A DNA stretch of 64,000 nucleotides. It comes from Prevotella sp. E15-22 (GTDB lineage: Bacteria > Bacteroidota > Bacteroidia > Bacteroidales > Bacteroidaceae). The position numbers were made by a program, and so were the translations under genes. The notes below the pieces were generated by a model. The model had not been told where the DNA came from, did no database searches, and saw nothing but the letters and a program-made list of their open reading frames with translations. The stretch lies in NCBI RefSeq assembly GCF_023204875.1, contig NZ_CP096247.1, positions 496,001 through 560,000 on the forward strand, given 5' to 3'. This document shows positions 38,765-48,383 of the stretch, one piece after another (position 1 is the stretch's first letter; every line of letters starts with the position of its first letter).

Positions 38765-41700
38765 ATGGGTAAAAAGTTTACTTTATCATTGTTAGTGTTT
38801 GCAGCCACGCTGCTGGCATTACCAATCCAGGCCCAGACCACCTTGACCGCCAAAAAGGCCCTTGTTTCAAACAAGTTTCAGGGTGCAAAGAGCCGTGAGA
38901 GTAAAAAGGTCTACTCACTTGCAAGCCTGCGTCAGGCACAGACTCTTAAAGAGGTTGTGGCTGAAGCTAAATTGGCTGCTAGGGAGAAGGCTGAGGTTGA
39001 GCGTGTTGAATTCGACAAGTTGTGGACAAACAACATATCTCGAGTTCAAGAGCGTAATTTTAGTTGCTTGAAGACAAGCTTCGAGGCTCTGAATGGTCGT
39101 CAGCTTCTTGAAGGAGCTTCATTTAAAGGCAGTATCACTGCTTCTAGAAGAGCAGAGCAAGTCGACGCTCATGGCGTCATTGTTACCCCGGGTGAGGGTG
39201 AGAGCAAAATGTACGATCGTGCAGGCTATGGTTACTATGTCTCTAACCAGCAACTCTATTATGGCGCACAGAGCGGTAAGATGGAGGTTGTTGAGACGGC
39301 AGATGGTACGGTGTATTTCAAAGACTTTATTTCTAATGCCGCTGTTAATACATGGATCAAGGGCACAAAGTCTGGTAATACCATTACTATTGCTGCAGGC
39401 CAGGTCGTTACTTATATGGCTAGTTATGGCTACGGCTTGTATATTGCTAAGACTGCATATGATGAGACGAATGGTTGGGTAAAAGTTGATGGCGATATCA
39501 CGTTGACTGTTGATGGCAATACCATCACTTTGGAAGGTACCGATGAGGATCATCCTGTGTCGTTGTTCTATACCGATGATGACGCTTTCTCTGGCTATGG
39601 CGACTACAGCTCAGTATTTACCTATGACGAGAATTATGTAGCTCCTTCACTTGTGGAATTGCCTGTCGGTGCCGTTGTTAATACATGGTATAACTATGGT
39701 ACTCAGGTGAAGAGTAGTGGCGAAGCCGAATATCAGGCTACCGCAAAAGTTGCTTTCGTAGGCGATGAGGTATATTTGAGTGGCGTTTTCGCGAATTTCC
39801 CCGATTCATGGATTAAGGGTACTATCAATGGTACAACAGTTACTTTCAGTGGTACGCAGTATGTTGGTGCTTATGGTTCATACAATATTTATGGAGTAGG
39901 TGCAAATGGCCTTACCTCATCTTCTACATTGGAAGATTTCAAGATGATTTATGATGCTCAGTCTAAGACGCTGAAGTCTGTTAACACACTTCTTGCCAAT
40001 GCTTCAGAAGAGGAAGTATACTTCTTGGAGGCTTATAAAGATATTACAATTTCTGAGAGTGAGCCTGTTATCGAAGAACCCACCGCTACTACCGGTGCAC
40101 CTGTTGATGTGCTTCCTTACGAGAATAGCTTAGGTACTGCTGATGCATTCGCTGATTTCGGTGTAATCGATAGTAATAAGGACGGTAAGACATGGAGCTT
40201 CAGTTCTTCTGCTGGTGCAGTTGGTTATTCATATAGCTCAGCTAATGATGGTGACGACTGGCTCGTTTCTCCTGCTGTTAAGCTGGAGGGTGGTAAGAAG
40301 TATCACTTCGCTATCGACGTGGCTGCTGCTTCTGCCAAGTATCCTGAGCGTATTGAGGTGAAGTTGGGTGCAGAGCCCAAGGCTTCTGCTCTGACTGCAA
40401 CAGTTATTCCTGCTACGGATATCGATTTCGCTAACTTCGCAACACTTGAGAATGATGAAGTAGTAGTTGCTGAAACTGGCTACTATCACATTGGTATCCA
40501 CGCCATCTCTGATGCAGACCAGTACAACTTGTTTGTTAAGAACTTCCTGATTGAAGCAGGTGTCGATCCAGCTGCTCCTGCTGCAGTTACCAACTTTGAT
40601 GTTGTTCCCACAGAGAATAAGCTGGAGGCTACTGTTAGCTTCACTGCTCCTTCTTTGACTTCTGGTGGCGAGACGCTTACTAGTCTGACGAAGGTTGATG
40701 TTATTCGTGACAAAGCAGTTGTTGCTTCTCTGACTGATGTTGTTCCTGGCGCACAGGTTCAGTATGTGGATAACGACAATCTGAGCATGGGTAATCACAC
40801 CTATCAGGTTATTGCTTATAATGAATATGGTGCAGGTGTTAAGAGCGAAGAGAAGACGGTTGCCGTTTCTGCTGTTCTTGATGTTCCTGTTGTATTTGAT
40901 TTTGCTACAGAGAATATCTTTAACCTCTTCACTGTCATTAATGCTAATGCTGATGATTACACATGGAATTGGAACGCTAATTATGGTGCATACTATCTCT
41001 ATGCAGAGGAGGATGGTGACGATTATCTGATTTCTCCTGCTGTCAACTTTGAGGCTGGTAAGAACTACAAGGTTGTTGTCAATGCAAGCTGTGCAAGTGG
41101 TAACTATCCAGAGAAGTTCCGTGTGCTGGTTGGTAAGGCTGCCTCTGTCGAGGGCTTGACTCAGGAGGTTCTTGCTACAACCGTTGTTGATGTGAAGGAT
41201 TCTACTGATTTTGAGGCTGAATTCGCAGTCGCTGAGTCAGGTCAGTATTATGTTGCTGTTCAGGCTTTGAGTGATGCTGACATGTATCGTCTGAACATCC
41301 ATAAGATTTCTATCGAGAAGGGCGCAGAGCCCACAGCTCCTGCTGCTGTTACCGATTTCAGTGTTATCCCTGGTTTGAAGGGCGCTAACTGGGCTTTGGT
41401 TAAGTTCAACGCTCCTGCAGTGGCTGTCAATGGCAGTGCTCTGACTGAGAATATGAACATCAATGTTCTGCGTAACGGTGAGGTTATCAAGACCTTCGAG
41501 GATGTTGCTCCTAGTGTTATGACAAGTTTCAAGGACGAGACTGCTGCTGCCGGCTTTAACACTTATCAGATTGTTGCAAGCAACACTTCTGGTGCTGGTT
41601 TGAAGAGCGAGAAGATTACTGTATATGTTGGCTTCGACGTGCCTACTCCTGTTGACGAGGTTAAAACAACCGATCTGGGTAATAAGATTGAGCTCTCTTG

Positions 41701-43744
41701 GGAGCCTGTAGGCAGCAAGGGTCTTAACGGTGGTTATGTTGATCCTAACCAGGTTGACTACCTCGTTTATGATGTAGAGTATCAGGAGTTTATGGGTATG
41801 CTCTTCCCCGTTATTGGTGAGTTGCGCGACTCAGTACGTAACAATACCTTCTCACAGATTGACATCAATACCAATGAGGGTGAGCAGGGTTATACCGAGT
41901 TCGTTGTTATCACGAAGAATGAAGTAGGCGAGGGTGGCCAGACAAATGCTGCTCTTTGGACTGGTGCTCCTTATGAGTTGCCTTGGTTCGAGAACTTTGC
42001 TGGTAAGAGTTTCCACAGTATGTTCGATTACGATAATCTCAGCTTGTATATCAGTGAGGATGCTTCTGATGAGGATGGCATTGCTCTGAAGGCTATGGCT
42101 GAGGAAGAGGCTGGTGCTGCATTCCTGGCTACAGGTAAGATTGATATGAAGGGCGCAGCTAATCCCACACTGCTGTTCGATGTGAAGAAGTTTGCTACTG
42201 CAAGCACCTTGAGCATCGTTGGACAGAAGTCAGATGGCACACTCGCTACTCTGCTTGACAATGTTGCTGGTACTTCAACTGAGTACACCACTGTTAAGGT
42301 GTCTTTGGCTGGAGTGAAGGACAACAACTATAACCGCTTCTATTTCAACTTCAATTTCGGCAACTTGACGGATAGCATCCTGATTGACAACATCAAGATT
42401 GTGGATCTCTACGAGCACGATGTTGAAGTAAGCCTGACCGCTCCTACTTCTATTGTTGCTGGTAACACTGCTAAGTTGAAGATGACGGTTGCTAACAATG
42501 CTGAGAATGCAGCCAACGGCTTCACTCTGAAGTTGACCGCTAACAATAAGGAGATCTATAACAAGACCTTCAACGAGGCTCTGAAGGCATTCTCTTCTAT
42601 CGATGTTGATGCCGAGTTCAAGACCACAGTATTTGATGAGGCTGGTGATGTGACTCTGAAGGCTGAGATTGTTTATGGTAACGATCTGAACCCCGATAAC
42701 AACGAAGACGAGGCTGTGATTACTGTGAAGGAACCTACTGTTGCTGCTCCTTCTGATCTGGCCGCAGTACAGTCTGCCGACAATACTGTGACTCTGACTT
42801 GGAATGCTCCTGCTGCAGGTGCTCCTGCCGAGGTGACAGAGAGCTTCGACAACGAGGCCGTATTCGTTCCCTTCAGCATTGGTGGTATCACGGCAGAACA
42901 GCACACTGGCGCATTCGGTGATTGGAGCCTCTATGATGGTAATGGCATCCATGTTTATGGTTTCCAGAACACAACCTTCGAGAATGCCAGCGAGGTACAG
43001 GCTTGGCAGGTAGCTAATCCTTCAAAGATTAGTGCTTCATTTGCTGAGACTTATCCTGCTCACAGTGGCGACCAGTTCCTGTGGTCATTCTGCCCTGCCG
43101 ACCAGGACGAGAATGGAAATGATATTATGCCTGCTGCCGACCACTGGCTCATCTCACCTGAGTTGACAGGTGCTGCACAGACTATCAGCTTCTATGCACG
43201 TGCTATTACTGGTCAGTATGGTGCTGAGACCTTCGAGGTTCTGGCTTCTTCAACCGACAAGAATCCTTCAAGCTTCACCATCGTTGGTTCTGCTTACTCT
43301 ACTGAGGAGACAGAATGGACGGCATTCAGCGCTGAGCTTCCTGCAGGAACCAAGTACTTCGCTATCCGTCACACAACTAAGGATATCTTCGGTCTGTTGG
43401 TTGACGACGTTACCTATTCTGTTGGCTCTGTAGCTCCTGCAAGCTTCAATATCTATGTTGACGCTGCTGCAGCTGGTACTGCTACCGAGACCACAGCCGA
43501 GCTGAAGAATCTGACTTATGGTAACCACGTATTCGCTGTGACTGCAGTTTATGCTAACGGTGCCGAGTCTAAGCCTGTAACAGCTACTCTTGACGTTGTG
43601 AATGCTATCAACGAGATTCTGAACAGCGGCAAGTCGTTCACCATCTACACTGTTGATGGTAAGCTCGTCAATCGTCAGGCTACCAGCCTGAAGGATCTGA
43701 AGGGTGCTTATATCATCAACAACAAGAAAGTGATTCTGAAGTAA
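38765..43744 (+). CDS. Giant multidomain exported protein, T9SS-type cargo (paralog 2)
   Basis: The protein has 1659 residues and the same layout as its upstream neighbour, with a longer N-terminal part. Signal peptide GKKFTLSLLVFAATLLALPIQAQ; a charged helical segment (LREVVAEAKLAAREKAEVERVEF, roughly residues 55-85); two copies of the WIKG domain (NTWIKGTKSGNTIT and SWIKGTINGTTVTF). Then come choice-of-anchor J domains (DDWLVSPAVKL, DDYLISPAVNF, DHWLISPEL), FN3-like domains, a CARDB-like domain (HDVEVSLTAPT) and the tail FTIYTVDGKLVN ... AYIINNKKVILK. Codon use is uniform and GCT/GTT-rich, as in highly expressed genes. It probably arose by tandem duplication together with its promoter. A role at the surface is inferred. 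A terminator follows. Confidence 0.85.
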   Translation: MGKKFTLSLLVFAATLLALPIQAQTTLTAKKALVSNKFQGAKSRESKKVYSLASLRQAQTLKEVVAEAKLAAREKAEVERVEFDKLWTNNISRVQERNFSCLKTSFEALNGRQLLEGASFKGSITASRRAEQVDAHGVIVTPGEGESKMYDRAGYGYYVSNQQLYYGAQSGKMEVVETADGTVYFKDFISNAAVNTWIKGTKSGNTITIAAGQVVTYMASYGYGLYIAKTAYDETNGWVKVDGDITLTVDGNTITLEGTDEDHPVSLFYTDDDAFSGYGDYSSVFTYDENYVAPSLVELPVGAVVNTWYNYGTQVKSSGEAEYQATAKVAFVGDEVYLSGVFANFPDSWIKGTINGTTVTFSGTQYVGAYGSYNIYGVGANGLTSSSTLEDFKMIYDAQSKTLKSVNTLLANASEEEVYFLEAYKDITISESEPVIEEPTATTGAPVDVLPYENSLGTADAFADFGVIDSNKDGKTWSFSSSAGAVGYSYSSANDGDDWLVSPAVKLEGGKKYHFAIDVAAASAKYPERIEVKLGAEPKASALTATVIPATDIDFANFATLENDEVVVAETGYYHIGIHAISDADQYNLFVKNFLIEAGVDPAAPAAVTNFDVVPTENKLEATVSFTAPSLTSGGETLTSLTKVDVIRDKAVVASLTDVVPGAQVQYVDNDNLSMGNHTYQVIAYNEYGAGVKSEEKTVAVSAVLDVPVVFDFATENIFNLFTVINANADDYTWNWNANYGAYYLYAEEDGDDYLISPAVNFEAGKNYKVVVNASCASGNYPEKFRVLVGKAASVEGLTQEVLATTVVDVKDSTDFEAEFAVAESGQYYVAVQALSDADMYRLNIHKISIEKGAEPTAPAAVTDFSVIPGLKGANWALVKFNAPAVAVNGSALTENMNINVLRNGEVIKTFEDVAPSVMTSFKDETAAAGFNTYQIVASNTSGAGLKSEKITVYVGFDVPTPVDEVKTTDLGNKIELSWEPVGSKGLNGGYVDPNQVDYLVYDVEYQEFMGMLFPVIGELRDSVRNNTFSQIDINTNEGEQGYTEFVVITKNEVGEGGQTNAALWTGAPYELPWFENFAGKSFHSMFDYDNLSLYISEDASDEDGIALKAMAEEEAGAAFLATGKIDMKGAANPTLLFDVKKFATASTLSIVGQKSDGTLATLLDNVAGTSTEYTTVKVSLAGVKDNNYNRFYFNFNFGNLTDSILIDNIKIVDLYEHDVEVSLTAPTSIVAGNTAKLKMTVANNAENAANGFTLKLTANNKEIYNKTFNEALKAFSSIDVDAEFKTTVFDEAGDVTLKAEIVYGNDLNPDNNEDEAVITVKEPTVAAPSDLAAVQSADNTVTLTWNAPAAGAPAEVTESFDNEAVFVPFSIGGITAEQHTGAFGDWSLYDGNGIHVYGFQNTTFENASEVQAWQVANPSKISASFAETYPAHSGDQFLWSFCPADQDENGNDIMPAADHWLISPELTGAAQTISFYARAITGQYGAETFEVLASSTDKNPSSFTIVGSAYSTEETEWTAFSAELPAGTKYFAIRHTTKDIFGLLVDDVTYSVGSVAPASFNIYVDAAAAGTATETTAELKNLTYGNHVFAVTAVYANGAESKPVTATLDVVNAINEILNSGKSFTIYTVDGKLVNRQATSLKDLKGAYIINNKKVILK

Positions 43745-43763
43745 TAATTAATCTTATAAATCG

Positions 43764-43800
43764 GGGAGCGCGGGTCTGCTCGCGCTCCCTGATTTTTTTT
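43764..43800 (+). terminator. Terminator between surface paralog 2 and the C10 protease
   Basis: GGGAGCGCG / CGCGCTCCC stem (43764-43772, 43781-43789) and a run of eight T. Only 24 nt separate it from the protease start codon, and no promoter box is visible in that gap. Confidence 0.87.
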
Positions 43801-43823
43801 AAAAACAATAAGACAACAAACGA

Positions 43824-46055
43824 ATGATTAAAAAGATCACCTTTGCTATCCTTGTTTTCGGATTAACTGCAACGCAGGCCATTGCAGCCCCACGTACGGC
43901 TGCACAGATGAAACAGGCTGCGTTGAAAGCCATCAATCAGCACCGTTCTAACAGACGAATGGCGCCGCGTGCAGATGCGCCGGAGGTGCTGAAGTCAACA
44001 TCAACCTACGAGATTATAGGCTACAAACAAGGCGGTTTCGCCGTTGTTTCGGCCGACGACCTGGTACCTGAGGTGCTGGGTGTTTCAACATCAGACTACA
44101 GTGAGGGTCGCAACGCCAACTTCCAATGGTGGCTCAATGCCGCCAGCGAGGCTGTCAACTATGCTGTTCAGAACAATATCCAGTTGACAACCACCAAGCC
44201 CGACCCCTCTTTATATCCCACTGAGGTGGGTCCTTTGCTTACTACCCGATGGGACCAGGAGACACCTTATAACAATATGTGTCCCACTTATTCTGGTAGC
44301 ACTAAGTGCTTGACGGGCTGTGTGGCCACGGCCATGGCTCAGGTGCTGAACTACCATAAGATGCCTGAGCATGGAGAAGGTCAGCGTACTATCTATTATC
44401 CTCATGGTAATCATTCGGGGCAGGCGGTCTCTGCCAATTTCAGTGAGGACTATTACGATTGGAATAATATGCTCGATGATTATTCCACAACTAGTTATAC
44501 AAAAGAGCAGGCTGATGCTGTTGCTCTGCTGATGCGCGACTGCGGTGTGGCTGCCGATATGGAGTATGGCGGTCCGTCCGATGGTAGTGGCGCCTATTCT
44601 CAGGATGCAGCTGCTGGCCTGCGTAAATACTTTGGCTTTGCCGAGGCTCAGTGTGTGGAGCGTGACTACTATAAGGAGACAACGTGGATGAACATGGTTT
44701 ATCGCGAGTTGAGCGAGAATGGTCCTATGTACTATGGTGGTGCAGACGCCTATGGTAAAGGCGGTCATGCCTTTGTACTTCATGGCTATCGTGCCGACGG
44801 TAAGGTCTTGGTGAACTGGGGCTGGAGTGGTAGTGATGATGGTTATTATGATATCGCTATTCTGGATCCCAGCTATTACAGATTCAGTCAGGGGCAAGAT
44901 ATGATTATCGGCGTAAAGAGTAATACTCACAGTCTTTATCGTTCCGAGATTGTGACAACTACTGCCGAAGGTATGCTGAAGCAGGCTGTCGAGGCGTTGG
45001 AGGGTGAGGGCCAGATAGGTTCACTCACCGTGAACGGTCCCCTTGGCTTTGAAGACTTGAAGTACCTGCGTCATCTGGCCGGTCGTGATTCTCTCGATGG
45101 AGAAAGTGGTGAGAGCGTTCGTCTGCTGAATCTGACCAATACACAGTTGCACGACAATGTGCTGCCTGATAGCATCTTTAAGAATTGCGTAAGCCTGCAG
45201 CGTATTTACTTACCTGCTACTGTCGAACATATCGGTAGAGAAGCATTCAGCGGATGCTCGCATTTATACGAGTTGCGCGTCCCCACTAAGGTTGTTCCAG
45301 TGTTGGATGGCCCTCGTGTGTTCCAGGACGTTCCTATGGGCTCTTGCATGCTCTACGTTCGTAGTGGTATGAAGACCAAGTATCTGAAGAAGGCACAATG
45401 GAAGAGCTTTGGCGAGAAGAATATTGGCGAGGAAGGTACTAGTATCCAGGCTCGTAACACTATCCGCAAGTATGGTGAGGAGAACCCCGAGTTCTACTAT
45501 ACCATCAGTGGCGACGACCTGCACGGCCAGCCCGAGCTTGTGTGCGAGGCTACGCCTTCATCACCTGCAGGTCGCTATCCCATCTATGTGAAGCGTGGTA
45601 CAATTGATCGCGAGAACGTAGACTTCATTGATGGTTACCTTGTTGTTCAGAAGTTGGACGCCACCGCTACCGTTGGCAACTATACCCGCGAGGAGGGGCA
45701 GCCCAATCCTGAGTTTGGATTCAGTGCCTACGATGGTCTGATTTCGCTTGACTCTATCCCCGTCTGGCTCGAGACACCTGTCTTTGTGACTACTGCCGAC
45801 GAGACCTCACCTGCTGGTGACTATCCTATCATGGTAGAGAGCGCTACAGCCGAGAGCTATAACATGACTTTCGTGACTGGTGTACTCACCGTTACGGTGT
45901 CAACCGCTATTAATGGCATTGATGCTGCTCAGCGTCAGCAGTCAGTTTACTACACCCTTGGCGGTAGTAGGGTAGAGGGTGCCACCCGTGCCGGCATCTA
46001 TTTGATGCGCCAGTCGAATGGAAAGGTTAAGAAGGTGCGTGTTGCCCGCAAGTAA
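43824..46055 (+). CDS. C10 family (streptopain-like) cysteine protease with LRR and MBG-like domains
   Basis: The protein has 743 residues. Signal peptide (KKITFAILVFGLTATQAIAA), then a Spi/inhibitor-like propeptide region (about 25-120). The papain-like C10 catalytic domain has Cys 166 in TGCVATAMAQVLNYH and His 315 in GGHAFVLHGY, with the family mark VNWGWSGSDDGYYD. Residues about 375-530 have BspA-type leucine-rich repeats (LPATVEHIGREAFSGCSHL). Residues about 545-690 have MBG-type beta domains (YTISGDDL ... AGRYPIYV). The C-terminus (GIYLMRQSNGKVKKVRVARK) looks like a short T9SS-type tail. It is probably secreted and self-activating, cleaving proteins at the cell surface. Its promoter is unclear, as a terminator lies 24 nt upstream. 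Confidence 0.88.
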   Translation: MIKKITFAILVFGLTATQAIAAPRTAAQMKQAALKAINQHRSNRRMAPRADAPEVLKSTSTYEIIGYKQGGFAVVSADDLVPEVLGVSTSDYSEGRNANFQWWLNAASEAVNYAVQNNIQLTTTKPDPSLYPTEVGPLLTTRWDQETPYNNMCPTYSGSTKCLTGCVATAMAQVLNYHKMPEHGEGQRTIYYPHGNHSGQAVSANFSEDYYDWNNMLDDYSTTSYTKEQADAVALLMRDCGVAADMEYGGPSDGSGAYSQDAAAGLRKYFGFAEAQCVERDYYKETTWMNMVYRELSENGPMYYGGADAYGKGGHAFVLHGYRADGKVLVNWGWSGSDDGYYDIAILDPSYYRFSQGQDMIIGVKSNTHSLYRSEIVTTTAEGMLKQAVEALEGEGQIGSLTVNGPLGFEDLKYLRHLAGRDSLDGESGESVRLLNLTNTQLHDNVLPDSIFKNCVSLQRIYLPATVEHIGREAFSGCSHLYELRVPTKVVPVLDGPRVFQDVPMGSCMLYVRSGMKTKYLKKAQWKSFGEKNIGEEGTSIQARNTIRKYGEENPEFYYTISGDDLHGQPELVCEATPSSPAGRYPIYVKRGTIDRENVDFIDGYLVVQKLDATATVGNYTREEGQPNPEFGFSAYDGLISLDSIPVWLETPVFVTTADETSPAGDYPIMVESATAESYNMTFVTGVLTVTVSTAINGIDAAQRQQSVYYTLGGSRVEGATRAGIYLMRQSNGKVKKVRVARK

Positions 46056-46078
46056 CCACCTTTGATACATCATACAAG

Positions 46079-46113
46079 GACGCAGGAACCCATCGTTTCT
46101 GCGTCTTTTTTTT
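46079..46113 (+). terminator. Terminator after the C10 protease gene
   Basis: GACGCAG / CTGCGTC outer stem with an inner GAA/TTT extension, followed by eight T. Confidence 0.82.
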
Positions 46114-46144
46114 GAAAAGTGGGTGCCAAGTCATTTTTATTTGT

Positions 46145-46152
46145 TACCTTTG
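46145..46152 (+). promoter_or_regulatory. -7 box of the small exported protein
   Basis: TACCTTTG, 31 nt before the ATG at 46184. The region upstream is T-rich (TTTTATTTG), but a well-spaced -33 element is uncertain. Confidence 0.6.
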
Positions 46153-46183
46153 CAGCCCCAAATAGTAATATGGAAAATACAAA

Positions 46184-47674
46184 ATGAAAAAGATTGTTTT
46201 ATTTGTGATGACCATGATGCTTGCTGTGGCATCATGGGCACAGTCGGGCGAGGTGGTGACCCCGCCGACAGACCTGCAGACCGAGGAGTGGCTGTTGACA
46301 GCACAGCGTTATGATCCTACGGAGTACACTGTAGATGCTGTTCAGACATTGTACATCGGTGTGGATGATCAGGATGTTTATGTGAAGGGATTGAACCTTT
46401 ATCTACCTGAAGCATGGGTGAAGGGTACTCTCGTGAATGGTCAGGCCACCTTTGCAGCCAATCAGTACTATGGTTCTTTGGCTGATGATGAAGGTACCAG
46501 TTATGACACTTACTTTGCTGGCTGCGATGTCTCTTGGTTCGATGGCGTTTCAACGCTGCAGCCTTCGTACGTGACTTTTACTATTAACGAGACTGGTGAC
46601 CGCTGGACCACCACCTCAGCACTAGTGGTGAACACCTTGACCGATGGTATTGCAGGCTTTGACTTCCTGAAGGATGTGGTACTTGCAAAGCCTCATGATG
46701 TGGCAGCCACACCCAAGGCACCTACGATTGCGAACTTTATGCCTTATGATAACACGGAAGGCTATGGCGGTATCTCATTGAACTTTCCCCCTGTAGATGT
46801 TGATGGCAATCCCTTGCTCACCAGTAAGCTGAGCTATATTATATATAAAGATGTAGAGCGACTCTGCTCGCCCATTACGATTCCTGCTCTTCAGGAGGAT
46901 GGTGAGACCTTCGTGGATATGATGGAGATTCCTTATAACTTCACCGATGGTTATAATATCGAAGCCCGTGGCTATGCTGCTTACTTCTATGAGCCCAGTG
47001 CCGACTTCAATGCTGTTGGCGTGCAGGCCGTCTATCGTGGTGGCGACGAGACGACGTTCTCGGAAATCACTTGGCTGAACCTCATGCCTTATGCTGATGA
47101 GTCTGCCGTCTTCGATTTCAATGCCTTGGACAAGGATACTACACCTTATTCTACCAGTTCTTCTGGTGCTGGTGATATCACCGAGGATAAGGTGCTGCAG
47201 CAGGATAATGTTATGCTGACCATCTCTCCCTGTGAAGGAGGTAATACCCCCAACCGCTACTGGCTCGATTATAATCTGCAAGCCATCCAGTTGCGTCTCT
47301 ATGGTGGCAAACTAACTTTTGAAGTACCAGCAAACTGTACCATCGAGAAGATGTATTTCTATGCTGGCGACTGGAACGATTACAACGAGTTCGATAGTGG
47401 TGAATTTTCTGACGACCTGGTGTGGAGTGGTTCTGCCCAGAAGGTGGTGCTCACCATCGACAGCAGTAAGCCCAACACCAAGTTGAATAAGATTGCTGTG
47501 ATGACGAAGGATAACCTTACTGGTATCAGTACAGTCAGCGAGATTCCCGTCGAGACACTGCGTTCTTTCGACCTCCAGGGACGTGCTGTTAAAGAAGCTG
47601 CTAGGGGCATGATTATCGAACAGGTTCGTATGACCAATGGACAGGTGAAAACGATTAAACGTATGCGAAGATAA
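46184..47674 (+). CDS. Exported protein with WIKG-type N-terminal domain and T9SS-like tail
   Basis: The protein has 496 residues. Signal peptide KKIVLFVMTMMLAVASWAQ. Residues about 45-130 resemble the N-terminal domain of the two giant neighbours (DVYVKGL ... EAWVKGTLVNGQATFAANQYY). The middle (about 165-310) is beta-rich with acidic turns, and residues about 310-440 resemble a carbohydrate-binding-like sandwich. The C-terminus SFDLQGRAVKEAARGMIIEQV ... is a degenerate T9SS-type tail (the usual form being a YDLQGRRV-like motif). It has its own promoter. It appears to be a smaller member of the same cargo family. Function is unknown; context suggests a surface or secreted role. Confidence 0.78.
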   Translation: MKKIVLFVMTMMLAVASWAQSGEVVTPPTDLQTEEWLLTAQRYDPTEYTVDAVQTLYIGVDDQDVYVKGLNLYLPEAWVKGTLVNGQATFAANQYYGSLADDEGTSYDTYFAGCDVSWFDGVSTLQPSYVTFTINETGDRWTTTSALVVNTLTDGIAGFDFLKDVVLAKPHDVAATPKAPTIANFMPYDNTEGYGGISLNFPPVDVDGNPLLTSKLSYIIYKDVERLCSPITIPALQEDGETFVDMMEIPYNFTDGYNIEARGYAAYFYEPSADFNAVGVQAVYRGGDETTFSEITWLNLMPYADESAVFDFNALDKDTTPYSTSSSGAGDITEDKVLQQDNVMLTISPCEGGNTPNRYWLDYNLQAIQLRLYGGKLTFEVPANCTIEKMYFYAGDWNDYNEFDSGEFSDDLVWSGSAQKVVLTIDSSKPNTKLNKIAVMTKDNLTGISTVSEIPVETLRSFDLQGRAVKEAARGMIIEQVRMTNGQVKTIKRMRR

Positions 47675-47703
47675 TCGCTTAAAAGTTAAATAATTATAAA
47701 AAA

Positions 47704-47764
47704 CGGACTGCAAAGGCCGCTGCATACTCAAAAAAAAGAGAAAAAGCAGTACCTTTGCAGTCCG
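47704..47764 (+). promoter_or_regulatory. rplM operon promoter overlapped by a 13-bp inverted repeat
   Basis: TACCTTTG (47750-47757) is the -7 box. CGGACTGCAAAGG (47704-47716) and its exact reverse complement (47752-47764) flank it, so one arm covers the -7 box and the start region. This is an operator-like arrangement or part of a terminator for the gene upstream. Confidence 0.6.
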
Positions 47765-47911
47765 ATTATTTGGGGAGAGTCTTAGAATCCCCGCGGGCGT
47801 CGTGTAAATAGTGCGCATCTTTGGCCGGATGGCACGGTTTGTGAATCGGCGTTCAAAATCAAAACTTTATAAAGTAAATAGAACTGTTTTTTAGTAAATT
47901 TAAACGAAGAA
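47765..47911 (+). promoter_or_regulatory. Structured leader of the L13 (rplM) operon
   Basis: A roughly 150-nt leader holds GGGGA/TCCCC (47772-47776, 47788-47792) and GCCGGAT/AATCGGC (47824-47830, 47844-47850) stems before an AT-rich stretch and the rplM start. Ribosomal-protein leaders of this sort, including one described for L13 in Bacteroidia, mediate autoregulation. I cannot check the match to that model here. Confidence 0.45.
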
Positions 47912-48373
47912 ATGAACACTTTAAGTTACAAGACCGTCTCAATTAACAAAGAGACAGCCAAGAAGGAGTGGGTCGTTATCGATGCTACCGATCAGGTGGT
48001 TGGTCGTCTCGCTTCAAAGGTCGCCAAACTGATTCGCGGTAAGTATAAGCCAAGTTTCACTCCGCACGTTGACTGTGGCGACAATGTTATCATCATCAAT
48101 GCTGCCAAGGTGAAGTTCACCGGCAAGAAAGAAACCGATAAGGTTTACACACGTTATACTGGCTATCCTGGTGGTCAGCGTTTTAACACTCCCGCAGAAC
48201 TGCGTAAGCGTCCTGATGGAATTGATCGCATCCTCCGTCATGCCGTGAAGGGCATGCTGCCCAAGGGTCCCCTCGGTCGCAGCCTGCTGAACAACCTCTA
48301 TATCTATGAGGGAACAGAACACAAGCACGAGGCTCAGCAGCCAAAGGCTATTGATATTAACCAGTATAAATAA
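47912..48373 (+). CDS. rplM: 50S ribosomal protein L13
   Basis: The 153-residue protein has the L13 marks WVVIDATDQVVGRLAS, LRGKYKPSFTPHVDCGD, RYTGYPGGQR and AVKGMLPKGPLGRSLLNNLYIYEG. It is an early-assembly 23S-binding protein. It is first in the rplM-rpsI-rpsB-tsf operon, with S9 10 nt downstream. A structured leader upstream suggests autoregulation. Length is normal. Confidence 0.97.
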   Translation: MNTLSYKTVSINKETAKKEWVVIDATDQVVGRLASKVAKLIRGKYKPSFTPHVDCGDNVIIINAAKVKFTGKKETDKVYTRYTGYPGGQRFNTPAELRKRPDGIDRILRHAVKGMLPKGPLGRSLLNNLYIYEGTEHKHEAQQPKAIDINQYK

Positions 48374-48383
48374 TAAATAGGAG

